From positions 7,178-29,825 of the forward strand of contig QHVD01000028.1 in NCBI GenBank assembly GCA_003222235.1: 22,648 bases of DNA. The letters are read 5' to 3'. The notes beneath the pieces were generated by a model, which made no database searches, was not told the DNA's origin, and saw nothing but the letters and a program-made list of their open reading frames with translations. Below, one piece after another: positions 9,038-16,137 of the stretch. The translations under genes and the position numbers were made by a program. This stretch comes from Gemmatimonadota bacterium (GTDB lineage Bacteria > Gemmatimonadota > Gemmatimonadetes > Gemmatimonadales > GWC2-71-9). How positions within the stretch are numbered: position 1 is the stretch's first letter; every line of letters starts with the position of its first letter.

Positions 9038-9903
9038 GCATCTTCATCGACCGGCACACGCGCCTCCTGGTGCAGGGCATCACCGGCCGGGACGGCTCGT
9101 TCCACGCGCGGCAGATGACCGCCTACGGGACGAACGTCGTCGCGGGGGTGACGCCCGGCAAAGGCGGCCAGCGGTTCGACGGCGCGACGCCGATCTATCA
9201 CACCGTCGCCGACGCCGCGCGGGAGACGGACCCCAATACGGCGGTGATCTACGTGCCCGCTGCGGGCGCGGCGTCGGCGATCTTCGAGGCGGCGGACGCC
9301 GGGATCGGCCTGATCGTCTGCATCACCGAGGGAATCCCGGTCCTGGACATGACCAGGGTGCTCCCCTATCTGCACGAGCGCGGCGCACGGCTCATCGGCC
9401 CCAACTGCCCGGGCCTGATCTCGCCGGGCAAGAGCAAGGTCGGGATCATTCCCGGGAACATTTGCACGCCCGGCCGGATCGGCGTCGTGTCGCGGAGCGG
9501 CACGCTCACCTACGAGATCATCCACCAGCTCTCGACCCGCGGCTACGGCCAGTCCACCTGCGTCGGGATTGGCGGGGATCCCCTCATCGGCACGAGCTTC
9601 ACCGACTGCCTCGGCGCATTCGAGGCGGACCCGGAGACCCAGGCGGTGGTGATGATTGGCGAAATCGGGGGGACGGACGAACAACAGGCGGGAGAGTTCG
9701 TGCGGCGCGCGATGACGAAGCCGGTGATCGGCTTCATCGCCGGGCAGACCGCGCCGCCCGGCCGCCGCATGGGTCACGCCGGGGCGATCATCTCCGGCTC
9801 GAGCGGTACGGCCGCCGAGAAAATGGCCGCCTTGCAGCGCGCCGGGATCTCCGTCATGAAGCGGCCGGCCGACGTGGTCGAGCTCCTCGAGCAACGCTTG
9901 TGA
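9034..9903 (+). CDS. sucD: succinyl-CoA synthetase alpha subunit
   Basis: This is the CoA-binding and phosphohistidine subunit of succinyl-CoA synthetase, 289 residues, the usual length. Visible motifs are the CoA-binding QGITGRDGSFHARQM (14-28), GTNVVAGVTPGKGG (32-45), VCITEGIPVLDM (95-106), GPNCPGLISPG (122-132) and the active-site GRRMGHAGAIISG, whose His248 is the residue phosphorylated during catalysis. The GTG start overlaps the sucC stop by 4 bases, and its own stop overlaps the next gene in the same way. Identity is secure. Confidence 0.97.
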   Translation: MSIFIDRHTRLLVQGITGRDGSFHARQMTAYGTNVVAGVTPGKGGQRFDGATPIYHTVADAARETDPNTAVIYVPAAGAASAIFEAADAGIGLIVCITEGIPVLDMTRVLPYLHERGARLIGPNCPGLISPGKSKVGIIPGNICTPGRIGVVSRSGTLTYEIIHQLSTRGYGQSTCVGIGGDPLIGTSFTDCLGAFEADPETQAVVMIGEIGGTDEQQAGEFVRRAMTKPVIGFIAGQTAPPGRRMGHAGAIISGSSGTAAEKMAALQRAGISVMKRPADVVELLEQRL

Positions 9904-10808
9904 AGCTGCGAGACGTCCTCAGGCCCGAGCACATCATCGTCCCGCTCCGCGCGACGACGGTCAAGACGGCGACCGAACAGCTGGCCGAGCGGCTGATCGC
10001 CGCGGGCGCCGTGGCGGAGCCCCAGCGTCTCAAGGCCGTGATCCAGCACACGTGGCCCGAGGACATGGTGAGCGTGGGGGAGCACGCATTTCTCCCGCAC
10101 TTCCGCACCGAGGCTGTGCGCGGCCTCGCCACGGCGGTCGGGATCTCCGTCACGCCGATCCGCTGGGACAGGGACCCGAACCGCACGGCGCGCATCGTGA
10201 TCTTCATCGTGGCCCCCGTGCGCGACGCCACGCTGTACCTGCAAGTCGTCGGGGCGTTCGCCCGCAGCCTGTCCGATGCGGAGACGGTGCTGGCGCTCCT
10301 CGCCGCACAGACGCCCGAAGACGTCGCCCAGCTCCCCGCCCTCGGGGCGGTGGAGCTGCCAAGCCAGCTCACGGTCAAGGACATCATGACCCCGCAGGCG
10401 TTCACTGTGCGGCCCGACCAGACCCTCGGCGAGGTGGCCCGCCTGATGGTCGAGCGCGAGATCCGCGCCCTGCCGGTCGTGGACGACGCGGGCTCCTTCG
10501 TTGGGATGATCACCCACCGGGAGCTGCTGCGTTACCTGATCCCCGACTACCTCCAGCGCACCAAGAGCGGCGAGTTCCGCGTGCCGACTCGTAGCCAGCT
10601 GCAGCGCGGCTCCACCGACCCGCGGCTCATCGCCGTGAAGGACGCGATGGCGCGCACGGTCCTGTGCCTGTCCGAGGACCAGACCCTGGCGGACGTGGCG
10701 AACCTCATGAGCTCGAAGGACGTGGACCGCTTCCCGGTGGTGCGGGAGGGGGTCGTGGTGGGATTCCTGACGCGGGCGGACGTCATCCGCCGCCTCATCG
10801 CCCCCTAA
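9900..10808 (+). CDS. PTS IIA-like domain fused to two CBS domains
   Basis: This is a 302-residue soluble protein with no signal peptide or membrane segment. Residues 1-150 look like a PTS EIIA type-2 (IIA-Ntr/IIA-Fru) domain; the phosphorylatable His is probably His67 in FLPHFRTEAV, although the usual Gly-rich lead-in is replaced by VSVGEHA. Two CBS domains follow, starting at DIMTPQAFTV (161) and DAMARTVLCL (248), each ending in the usual GMITHREL or GFLTRADV segment. CBS pairs commonly bind adenylates and IIA domains accept phosphate from PEP via HPr, so a regulatory role sensing energy or PEP state is a reasonable inference. No other PTS gene is nearby. The GTG start overlaps the sucD stop (GTGA), which ties its expression to SucCD. 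Confidence 0.85.
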   Translation: MKLRDVLRPEHIIVPLRATTVKTATEQLAERLIAAGAVAEPQRLKAVIQHTWPEDMVSVGEHAFLPHFRTEAVRGLATAVGISVTPIRWDRDPNRTARIVIFIVAPVRDATLYLQVVGAFARSLSDAETVLALLAAQTPEDVAQLPALGAVELPSQLTVKDIMTPQAFTVRPDQTLGEVARLMVEREIRALPVVDDAGSFVGMITHRELLRYLIPDYLQRTKSGEFRVPTRSQLQRGSTDPRLIAVKDAMARTVLCLSEDQTLADVANLMSSKDVDRFPVVREGVVVGFLTRADVIRRLIAP

Positions 10809-10825
10809 CACCTAACACCCGACAC
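10805..10825 (+). repeat. heptamer repeat CTAACAC x3 at the CBS-ndk junction
   Basis: Two exact CTAACAC units are followed by one CCGACAC unit. They include the stop codon of the IIA/CBS gene and fill nearly the whole gap to the ndk ATG at 10829. No Shine-Dalgarno sequence is visible in it. It is one of several 7-base-period repeats at gene junctions in this window. Confidence 0.75.
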
Positions 10826-10828
10826 CCG

Positions 10829-11263
10829 ATGTTCACCCTCGCGATCATCAAGCCGGACGCCGTCGGTGCCGGCAAGACCGGACAGATTCTCGCGCACCTC
10901 GAGCAGGCGGGTTTCAAGATCCGCGCGGCCCGCCTCGTCAGGCTCTCGACGGTTCAGGCCGAGGCGTTCTACGAGGTCCACCGAGCGCGGCCGTTCTACC
11001 GGCCGCTCGTCCGCTTCATGACGTCGGGGCCCGGCCTCGCCCTGGCGCTCGAGCGGGACAACGCCGTTGCCCACCTGCGGGTGGTGATCGGGGCGACCGA
11101 TCCCGCCGAGGCCCAGCCCGGCACCGTGCGGCAGCTCTATGCCGAGTCCAAAGAGCGCAACGCGATTCACGCCGCGGATTCCCCGGAAAACGCCGCCCGA
11201 GAGATCGCCTTCTTCTTTCCGGAGCGGGAGCTCCGGGAGTTGGCGGCGCCCGGTGCCAGTTAG
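10829..11263 (+). CDS. ndk: nucleoside diphosphate kinase
   Basis: This 144-residue enzyme is at the family length and transfers the gamma phosphate between nucleoside tri- and diphosphates. The N-terminal TLAIIKPDAV is diagnostic. The phosphohistidine is His114 in NAIHAADSPENA; most members read N-x-x-HGSDS, so the Gly-Ser after the His is Ala-Ala here. GPGLALALE and GATDPAEAQPGTVR are the usual nucleotide-site segments, but the normally following GDF is replaced by QLY. The ATG at 10829 is chosen because family homology begins at residue 2. Its upstream 20 bases are heptamer repeat with no evident ribosome site. A promoter for the next operon begins 2 bases after its stop. Confidence 0.95.
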   Translation: MFTLAIIKPDAVGAGKTGQILAHLEQAGFKIRAARLVRLSTVQAEAFYEVHRARPFYRPLVRFMTSGPGLALALERDNAVAHLRVVIGATDPAEAQPGTVRQLYAESKERNAIHAADSPENAAREIAFFFPERELRELAAPGAS

Positions 11264-11264
11264 C

Positions 11265-11293
11265 TTGACGCAAGTCCCACAACGGTTTAGGTT
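11265..11293 (+). promoter_or_regulatory. sigma-70-type promoter for yceD-rpmF-plsX-fab
   Basis: A -35 box TTGACG (11265-11270), a 17-base spacer and a -10-like TAGGTT (11288-11293) lie in the only gap (39 bases) between ndk and yceD. Transcription would start near 11299-11303, at or within 4 bases of the yceD ATG, so the mRNA would be leaderless or nearly so. No Shine-Dalgarno sequence precedes that ATG, which fits. This is a prediction from sequence only. Confidence 0.6.
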
Positions 11294-11302
11294 CGCTCGT
11301 CT

Positions 11303-11815
11303 ATGTTACTGGTTGACCTCCGGGAGTTCGCTCGCGGGCCCGTCGAGACGCGGGCGGAGCTCGCAGGTGACGACCCCCTGTTCGAGGGTCTGGGGGCCGC
11401 CCTGGCCGGCCCGGTGCGCGTGACCGGCCGCCTCCAGGCGGCCGGGGAAGCGCGTTTCTATTGGCGCGGCTCCTTGGACACGATCGTCGCGACCGAGTGC
11501 CGGCGTTGCCTCCGGGCGGTGTCGGTGGCGGTCAAGGCCGAGATCCACGCGCTGTTCACGAAGGACCACGACGCCCTCGAAGACCCGGACTCCTATCCGT
11601 TGGCACGGGAAGCCACCGAGATCGACCTCCGCCCCGCCGTCCGGGAGGAGTTGCTGCTCGCCGTGCCGCAGTGGGGGGTGCTGTGTCGGGATGACTGTCG
11701 CGGGCTGTGCCCGCGCTGCGGGAGGGACCTCAACGCGGGTCCGTGCGGCTGCGCGTCGGCGGTGGATCATCGCTGGCAGGAGTTGGCGGCCTTCAAAGGA
11801 AAGCTCCGCGAGTAA
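11303..11815 (+). CDS. yceD: YceD family (DUF177) cysteine-rich protein
   Basis: This is a 170-residue member of the DUF177/YceD family, encoded directly upstream of ribosomal protein L32 in many bacteria and linked in plants and bacteria to 23S rRNA accumulation; its molecular role is not settled. The sequence has a CRRC pair (Cys66/Cys69) and a C-terminal cluster with Cys128, Cys132, Cys136, Cys139, Cys148 and Cys150 around LCPRCGRDLNAG, the typical family ending and probably metal-binding. The MLLVDLREF start matches the family and lies immediately after the predicted promoter, without a Shine-Dalgarno sequence. It is first in the lipid operon. Confidence 0.9.
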   Translation: MLLVDLREFARGPVETRAELAGDDPLFEGLGAALAGPVRVTGRLQAAGEARFYWRGSLDTIVATECRRCLRAVSVAVKAEIHALFTKDHDALEDPDSYPLAREATEIDLRPAVREELLLAVPQWGVLCRDDCRGLCPRCGRDLNAGPCGCASAVDHRWQELAAFKGKLRE

Positions 11816-11829
11816 GGGGACAGGGACCG

Positions 11830-12009
11830 ATGGCGGTACCGAAGCGAAGAACGTCCAAGCGCAAGAAGCGCGCGCGGCGCACCCACTACAAGGCGGCGCC
11901 CATTGCGCTCCAGCCCTGCCCGCGCTGCGGTGACCTGAAGCGGCCGCACCGGGTCTGCCCAACCTGCGGGTATTACAAGGGCGAGCAGCGGGTCGCGGTA
12001 GAGGACTAG
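11830..12009 (+). CDS. rpmF: 50S ribosomal protein L32
   Basis: This 59-residue large-subunit ribosomal protein has the invariant start MAVPKRRTSKRKKRARR and two zinc-binding pairs, CPRC (Cys30/Cys33) and CPTC (Cys43/Cys46), so it is the zinc-containing form. It lies 14 bases after yceD with a purine-rich AGGGGACAGGGA stretch just upstream of the ATG. The yceD-rpmF-plsX order is conserved across bacteria and couples ribosome and membrane-lipid gene expression. Confidence 0.97.
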   Translation: MAVPKRRTSKRKKRARRTHYKAAPIALQPCPRCGDLKRPHRVCPTCGYYKGEQRVAVED

Positions 12010-12010
12010 G

Positions 12011-13027
12011 GTGGCGATCCGGATCGCCCTGGATGCGATGGGGGGCGACAACGCCCCGCGGGCCGAGGTCGAAGGCGCGGTGATGGCACTGGGCGAGCTG
12101 CCGCCTTCCGTCCGCATCCAGCTCGTGGGGCGGACGGCCGACATCGAGGCCGCGCTGAAGCCGCTCGGCGAAGTCGACCGCAGCCGGCTCGACATCGTCG
12201 AGGCGCCCGAGGTGGTCGGCATGGGGGAGAAACCGCTCGCCGCCATCAAGAGCAAGCGGGGCTCGTCCATCGCCGTCGGGCTCGGTCTCCAGAAGCAGGG
12301 CCGGTCGGACGCCTTCCTCTCGGCCGGCAACACAGGAGCCGTCATGGCGGGGGCGACCCTCCTCTTGCGCCTCCACGAAGGCGTGCAGCGCGCCGCGATC
12401 GGCGCTCCCTTCCCCACCGCGGGTCACTCGGTGCTCGTCATCGACGGCGGCGCGAACGTCGACTGTGACGCCCGCGAGCTCGTCGGCTTCGCCCATCTCG
12501 GCTCCCTCTACGCCCGGGACGTCATGGGCCGTCAGAACCCGGCCCCCGGCGTCGGGCTGCTGAACGTGGGGGAGGAGGACGAGAAGGGGAACGCGGTCGT
12601 CAAGGAGGCCCACCAGCTTCTCAAGACCGCGTCCGGGATCCGTTACGTCGGGAACGTGGAGGGGCGCGACATCCTGGCGGGGCAGTGCCGCAGCGGCCAG
12701 ATCGACGTCGTCGTGTGCGACGGCTTCGTCGGCAACGCCGTCCTCAAGTTCTACGAGTCCGCCGGGCGCATGTTCACAGGGATGCTCAAGCAGGCGGCGC
12801 CCGACGTGCTCACCCGCCCCGAGGTCACGCAGCTGTTCAGGTTCCTCGACTATTCGGAGTACGGCGGGGCTCCCCTCCTGGGCGTCAAGGGGGTGGTGAT
12901 CATCTGCCACGGCGCTTCACCGCCGCGCGCCATCAAGAACGCCGTGCGGGTGGCGGCGCAGATGGTGGAGAGCCACCTCGACCAGGACATCGACGCCGAA
13001 TTCGCGGAGGGAGGCGCCGTGCGATGA
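12011..13027 (+). CDS. plsX: phosphate acyltransferase PlsX
   Basis: This 338-residue enzyme makes acyl-phosphate from acyl-ACP, the first step toward phosphatidic acid through PlsY. Family marks are IALDAMGGDNAP at the N-terminus, AIKSKRGSSI, SAGNTGAVMAGA, DGGANVDC, GLLNVGEEDEKGN, GNVEGRDI, VCDGFVGNAVLK, and the C-terminal GAPLLGVKGVVIICHGAS. The GTG at 12011 begins one base after the rpmF stop, and the IRIALDAMGG that follows leaves no room for another start. The stop overlaps fabH (ATGA). Confidence 0.96.
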   Translation: MAIRIALDAMGGDNAPRAEVEGAVMALGELPPSVRIQLVGRTADIEAALKPLGEVDRSRLDIVEAPEVVGMGEKPLAAIKSKRGSSIAVGLGLQKQGRSDAFLSAGNTGAVMAGATLLLRLHEGVQRAAIGAPFPTAGHSVLVIDGGANVDCDARELVGFAHLGSLYARDVMGRQNPAPGVGLLNVGEEDEKGNAVVKEAHQLLKTASGIRYVGNVEGRDILAGQCRSGQIDVVVCDGFVGNAVLKFYESAGRMFTGMLKQAAPDVLTRPEVTQLFRFLDYSEYGGAPLLGVKGVVIICHGASPPRAIKNAVRVAAQMVESHLDQDIDAEFAEGGAVR

Positions 13028-14010
13028 AGCGTCCGATCGTGGAGCTCTGGGGCACGGGCTGCTATACGCCCCAGCGCGCAATGACGAACGAGGAGTTCTC
13101 GAAGCGCCTCGACACCTCGGACCAGTGGATCGTGGAGCGGACGGGCATTCGCGAGCGGCGGGTGGCGGAGCCGAACGAGTCGAATGCCTGCATGGCGAAG
13201 GCCGCGGCCGAGCAGCTGCTCCGGCGGAACGGGCTCGCGCCCTCCGATCTCGACACGATCATCCTCGCGACGTGCTCCCCCGACCGGCTGCTTCCCTCAC
13301 AGGCGTGCGATCTCCAGGCGATCCTCGGGGCGAAGAGCGCCGCCGCCTTCGACGTGGGAGCCGCCTGCACCGGGTTCCTCTATGGGCTCAGCGTGGCGGA
13401 AGGGCTGATCGCCGCGGAGCAGGCGAAGACGATCCTGGTCGTGGCCTCGGAGAAGCTCACCAGCATCATGGACTGGACGGACCGGGCCACGGCGGTGCTG
13501 TTCGGCGACGGCGCCGGCGCGACGATCGTGCGGCGGAGCACAAACGGCCGGGGGATTCTCGCGAGCTACATGCGGTCCGACGGCACGCTGGCGGAGCTCC
13601 TGTACCGACCCGGCGGCGGCGGCACGCACCCGCCGGATGAGGCCCTGCTCAAGGACCACTCGTACTACATCAAGATGGCGGGACGCGAGGTGTTCAAGGC
13701 CGCGGTGCTTTCGATGGCGGATGCGTGCGATCATGCCCTCGAGCGGGCAGGCCTCGTCGCCGCCGACATCGACTTGCTGATCCCGCACCAGGCGAATACG
13801 CGGATCATCGAGGCGACCGCCAAGCACGCGGGCCTTCCCATGGACAAGGTGTACGTGAACGTGGACCGCTTCGGCAACACGTCGGCCGCCTCCATCCCGA
13901 TCGCGCTCGACGAGGCCGTGCAGTGCGGCCGGCTCGTACCGGGGATGAAGCTGCTGTTCGTCGCGTTCGGCGCGGGCTTCACGTGGGCGAGCATGGTGGT
14001 GCAGTGGTAA
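13024..14010 (+). CDS. fabH: 3-oxoacyl-ACP synthase III (FabH)
   Basis: This 328-residue enzyme condenses acetyl- (or other acyl-) CoA with malonyl-ACP and so initiates fatty acid synthesis; its primer preference sets straight versus branched chains and cannot be read here. The catalytic triad is Cys115 in GAACTGF, His255 in IPHQANTR and Asn285 in RFGNTSAAS. GTGCYTP, DQWIVERTGIRERR and the C-terminal AFGAGFTWAS are also typical. The ATG overlaps the plsX stop. The fabD start lies inside its last codons. Confidence 0.96.
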   Translation: MKRPIVELWGTGCYTPQRAMTNEEFSKRLDTSDQWIVERTGIRERRVAEPNESNACMAKAAAEQLLRRNGLAPSDLDTIILATCSPDRLLPSQACDLQAILGAKSAAAFDVGAACTGFLYGLSVAEGLIAAEQAKTILVVASEKLTSIMDWTDRATAVLFGDGAGATIVRRSTNGRGILASYMRSDGTLAELLYRPGGGGTHPPDEALLKDHSYYIKMAGREVFKAAVLSMADACDHALERAGLVAADIDLLIPHQANTRIIEATAKHAGLPMDKVYVNVDRFGNTSAASIPIALDEAVQCGRLVPGMKLLFVAFGAGFTWASMVVQW

Positions 14011-14960
14011 CCGCCCCGGCGATCGTCTGGCTCTGCCCCGGTCAGGGCGCTCAAGCAGTCGGAATGGGGAAGGATCTGGCCGCGCGGTTTCCGGCGGCCC
14101 GGGAAACGCTTTGCGCGATCGACGACGCCCTGGGGTTCAGCCTGAGCCGCCTGATGTTCGACGGGCCGGAGCAGGAGCTCGCGGCCACGCACAACGCCCA
14201 GCCGGCGATCTTGGCGCACTCGGCGGCGGTGTTCGCGGTGGTCGCGCCGCACACCGACGGCCGCGGCGTCGCGGCGGCGGGGCACTCGCTCGGCGAGTAC
14301 TCGGCGTACGTGACGGCCGGGGCGCTCACGCCGACCGGCGCGGCGGCCCTGGTGCGGCAGCGCGGCGAGCTGATGCGCCAGGCCGGGGCGGAGCGGCCGG
14401 GCACGATGGCGGCGGTGCTGGGTCTCGCCACGACGGACGTCGAGGCCGCGTGCCGGGAGGCGTCGAGCGACGGCTCCGTCGCCGTGCCGGCGAACCTCAA
14501 CGCGCCAGACCAAACGGTCATATCCGGCGACCCGGACGCCGTGGCGAGGGCGGGGGAGGCATGCAGGGCCCGGGGCGCGAAGCGGGTGATCCCCCTCAAG
14601 GTCAGCGGCGCCTTCCACTCCCCGCTCATGGCGCCGGTCGCGCAGCGATTGCACGGCGCGCTCGAGAAGGCGCCGTTCCAGGATCCGGCGTTCCCCGTCA
14701 TCGCCAACGCCACGGCCGAGCCCGTGCGAGAGGCGGGCCGGGCCCGGCGGCTCCTCACCGACCAGCTCACGGCGCCCGTGCGCTGGGTCGCCTGCATGCA
14801 GCAGGCCGCCCGCCTGGTCGGGGAGGGAGAGCGCGCGCGGTTCGTCGAGATCGGACCGGGACGGGTGCTCGCCGGACTGCTGACTCGGATCGTGCCGAAC
14901 GCGGACGTCGTGAGTCTCGGGACGGCGGATGAGGTGGAAGACTTCCTGAAGGCGGCTTGA
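14004..14960 (+). CDS. fabD: malonyl-CoA:ACP transacylase (FabD)
   Basis: This 318-residue enzyme loads malonyl units onto ACP. It has the oxyanion segment CPGQGAQAVGMG (11-22), the nucleophile Ser95 in GHSLGEYSAY, Arg120 in RQRGELM and His205 in GAFHSPLM. The GTG at 14004 overlaps the end of fabH by 7 bases and is the only start codon close to the family N-terminus. A repeat-filled gap of 149 bases follows, the longest in the window. Confidence 0.96.
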   Translation: MVTAPAIVWLCPGQGAQAVGMGKDLAARFPAARETLCAIDDALGFSLSRLMFDGPEQELAATHNAQPAILAHSAAVFAVVAPHTDGRGVAAAGHSLGEYSAYVTAGALTPTGAAALVRQRGELMRQAGAERPGTMAAVLGLATTDVEAACREASSDGSVAVPANLNAPDQTVISGDPDAVARAGEACRARGAKRVIPLKVSGAFHSPLMAPVAQRLHGALEKAPFQDPAFPVIANATAEPVREAGRARRLLTDQLTAPVRWVACMQQAARLVGEGERARFVEIGPGRVLAGLLTRIVPNADVVSLGTADEVEDFLKAA

Positions 14961-14964
14961 GACA

Positions 14965-15097
14965 ATGCGGAATGCGGAGTGCGGAATGGACAACAAATGC
15001 GGAATGCGGAGTGCGGAATGCGGAATTTAAGGGAAAGGTCGTGCCGCGGCACGATGCTCACCCTTACACTCCGCACTCCGCACTCCGCATTCCGCAC
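14965..15097. repeat. heptamer-repeat dyad between fabD and fabG
   Basis: Block A (14965-14985) has three 7-base units and block B (14997-15024) has four, all ATGCGGA or GTGCGGA; A and B share a 24-base exact direct repeat. Block C (15070-15097) holds four units in reverse orientation. B and C pair over 28 positions with two mismatches, TAAGGG (15028-15033) pairs with CCCTTA (15061-15066), and the centre is the 16-base perfect palindrome TCGTGCCGCGGCACGA (15039-15054). The whole is two copies of one module facing each other. Its right edge is 13 bases before the fabG ATG. Confidence 0.9.
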
Positions 15098-15109
15098 TGG
15101 CGGTATTCG

Positions 15110-15850
15110 ATGAAAATCGATCTCTCCGAAAAGGTGGCCCTCGTGACGGGCGGCAGCCGCGGTATCGGCTACTCGATCGCGCGGTCGCTCGCGGGGGCGA
15201 GCGCGAAGGTGGCGGTGGTGGCGCGGGACGGCGCCAAGGCGAACGCCGCGGCGACTTCCCTGGGCGACGGCGCGGGACGCGGCTACTCCTGTAACGTGAG
15301 CGACGCCGGGCAGGTCGAGACGGCGGTCGCAGCGGTAGAGAAGGACTTCGGCCAGATCGACATCCTCGTGAACAACGCGGGGACCACGCGGGACAACCTC
15401 TTGTTCCGGATCAGCGAGGAGGATTGGAGCACGGTCCTCGACACGAATTTGAAGGGCGCCTTCCTGATGACGAAGCACGCGGCGCGGGGGATGATCAAGC
15501 GCCGCTGGGGCCGGATCATCAACATCACGAGCGTCGTAGGGATCGCCGGCAACAAGGGACAGGCGAACTACACGGCCTCGAAGGCGGGCCTGATCGGGCT
15601 CACCAAGTCGGTGTCTAAGGAGCTGGCCTCGCGCAATGTCCTGGTGAACGCCGTGGCGCCGGGGTTCATCGACACCGAGCTGACCCAGACGATCACCCCG
15701 GAAGCGCGCGAGAGCTTCATCAGGGCGATCCCGCTCGGCCGCCTCGGCCGGGGGCTGGACGTGGCGTCCGCCGTGCTCTTTCTCACGTCCGAGTACGCGA
15801 GCTACATTACGGGGCAAGTGCTGGTCGTCGACGGCGGCATGGTGCTGTGA
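15110..15850 (+). CDS. fabG: 3-oxoacyl-ACP reductase (FabG)
   Basis: This 246-residue short-chain dehydrogenase/reductase catalyses NADPH-dependent reduction of 3-oxoacyl-ACP. It has the cofactor motif TGGSRGIG (13-20), NNAG (88-91), the catalytic Ser141, Tyr154 and Lys158 (YTASK), and the C-terminal ITGQVLVVDGGMVL. The ATG at 15110 fits the family N-terminus; the frame stays open upstream through the heptamer repeats to the end of fabD, but that extension translates the repeat and is rejected. The only ribosome-site candidate is a weak GGCGG at 15099-15103, at the edge of the repeat. Confidence 0.95.
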   Translation: MKIDLSEKVALVTGGSRGIGYSIARSLAGASAKVAVVARDGAKANAAATSLGDGAGRGYSCNVSDAGQVETAVAAVEKDFGQIDILVNNAGTTRDNLLFRISEEDWSTVLDTNLKGAFLMTKHAARGMIKRRWGRIINITSVVGIAGNKGQANYTASKAGLIGLTKSVSKELASRNVLVNAVAPGFIDTELTQTITPEARESFIRAIPLGRLGRGLDVASAVLFLTSEYASYITGQVLVVDGGMVL

Positions 15851-15871
15851 CCCATTTTCCACACCTCCTTT

Positions 15872-15876
15872 GAGGG
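15872..15876 (+). promoter_or_regulatory. Shine-Dalgarno site of acpP
   Basis: GAGGG lies 6 bases before the ATG at 15883. It favours that ATG over the two in-frame ATGs at 15889 and 15895. It is one of the few strong ribosome sites in the window, fitting a highly expressed gene. Confidence 0.6.
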
Positions 15877-15882
15877 CACCCC

Positions 15883-16134
15883 ATGGCAATGGACATGAAG
15901 CAGCTCGAAGAGAAGGTCAAAGACATCATCGTCGAAGAGCTGGGCGTGGAGCGCGACAAGCTCACGGCCGACGCGAGCTTCATGGAAGACCTGGGCGCGG
16001 ACAGTCTGGACACCGTCGAGCTGGTCATGGCCTTCGAGAAGGAATTCGACATCGACATCCCGGACGAGGAAGCCGAGAAGCTGCGGACCGTGGGGCAGGC
16101 GCTCCAATACCTGCACGACAAGATGGGGAAATAG
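15883..16134 (+). CDS. acpP: acyl carrier protein
   Basis: This 83-residue acidic four-helix protein carries growing acyl chains on a 4'-phosphopantetheine arm attached to Ser41 in the GADSLDTVELVMAFE motif. The rest matches housekeeping ACP: helix I EEKVKDIIVEELGV and helix III FDIDIPDEEAEKL. Three in-frame ATGs lie within the first five codons; the first has the best Shine-Dalgarno spacing. The fabG-acpP-fabF context confirms a fatty-acid role. Confidence 0.97.
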   Translation: MAMDMKQLEEKVKDIIVEELGVERDKLTADASFMEDLGADSLDTVELVMAFEKEFDIDIPDEEAEKLRTVGQALQYLHDKMGK

Positions 16135-16137
16135 CGA

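Noticed and set aside
14965..15097. CRISPR-like array
   Set aside because: Units are 7 bases without unique spacers of regular length, and no cas genes are present.
14957..15109. N-terminal extension of FabG through the heptamer repeats
   Set aside because: It only translates the repeat (Arg-Asn-Ala-Glu-Cys-Gly pattern), overlaps fabD, and FabG proteins start at the later ATG.
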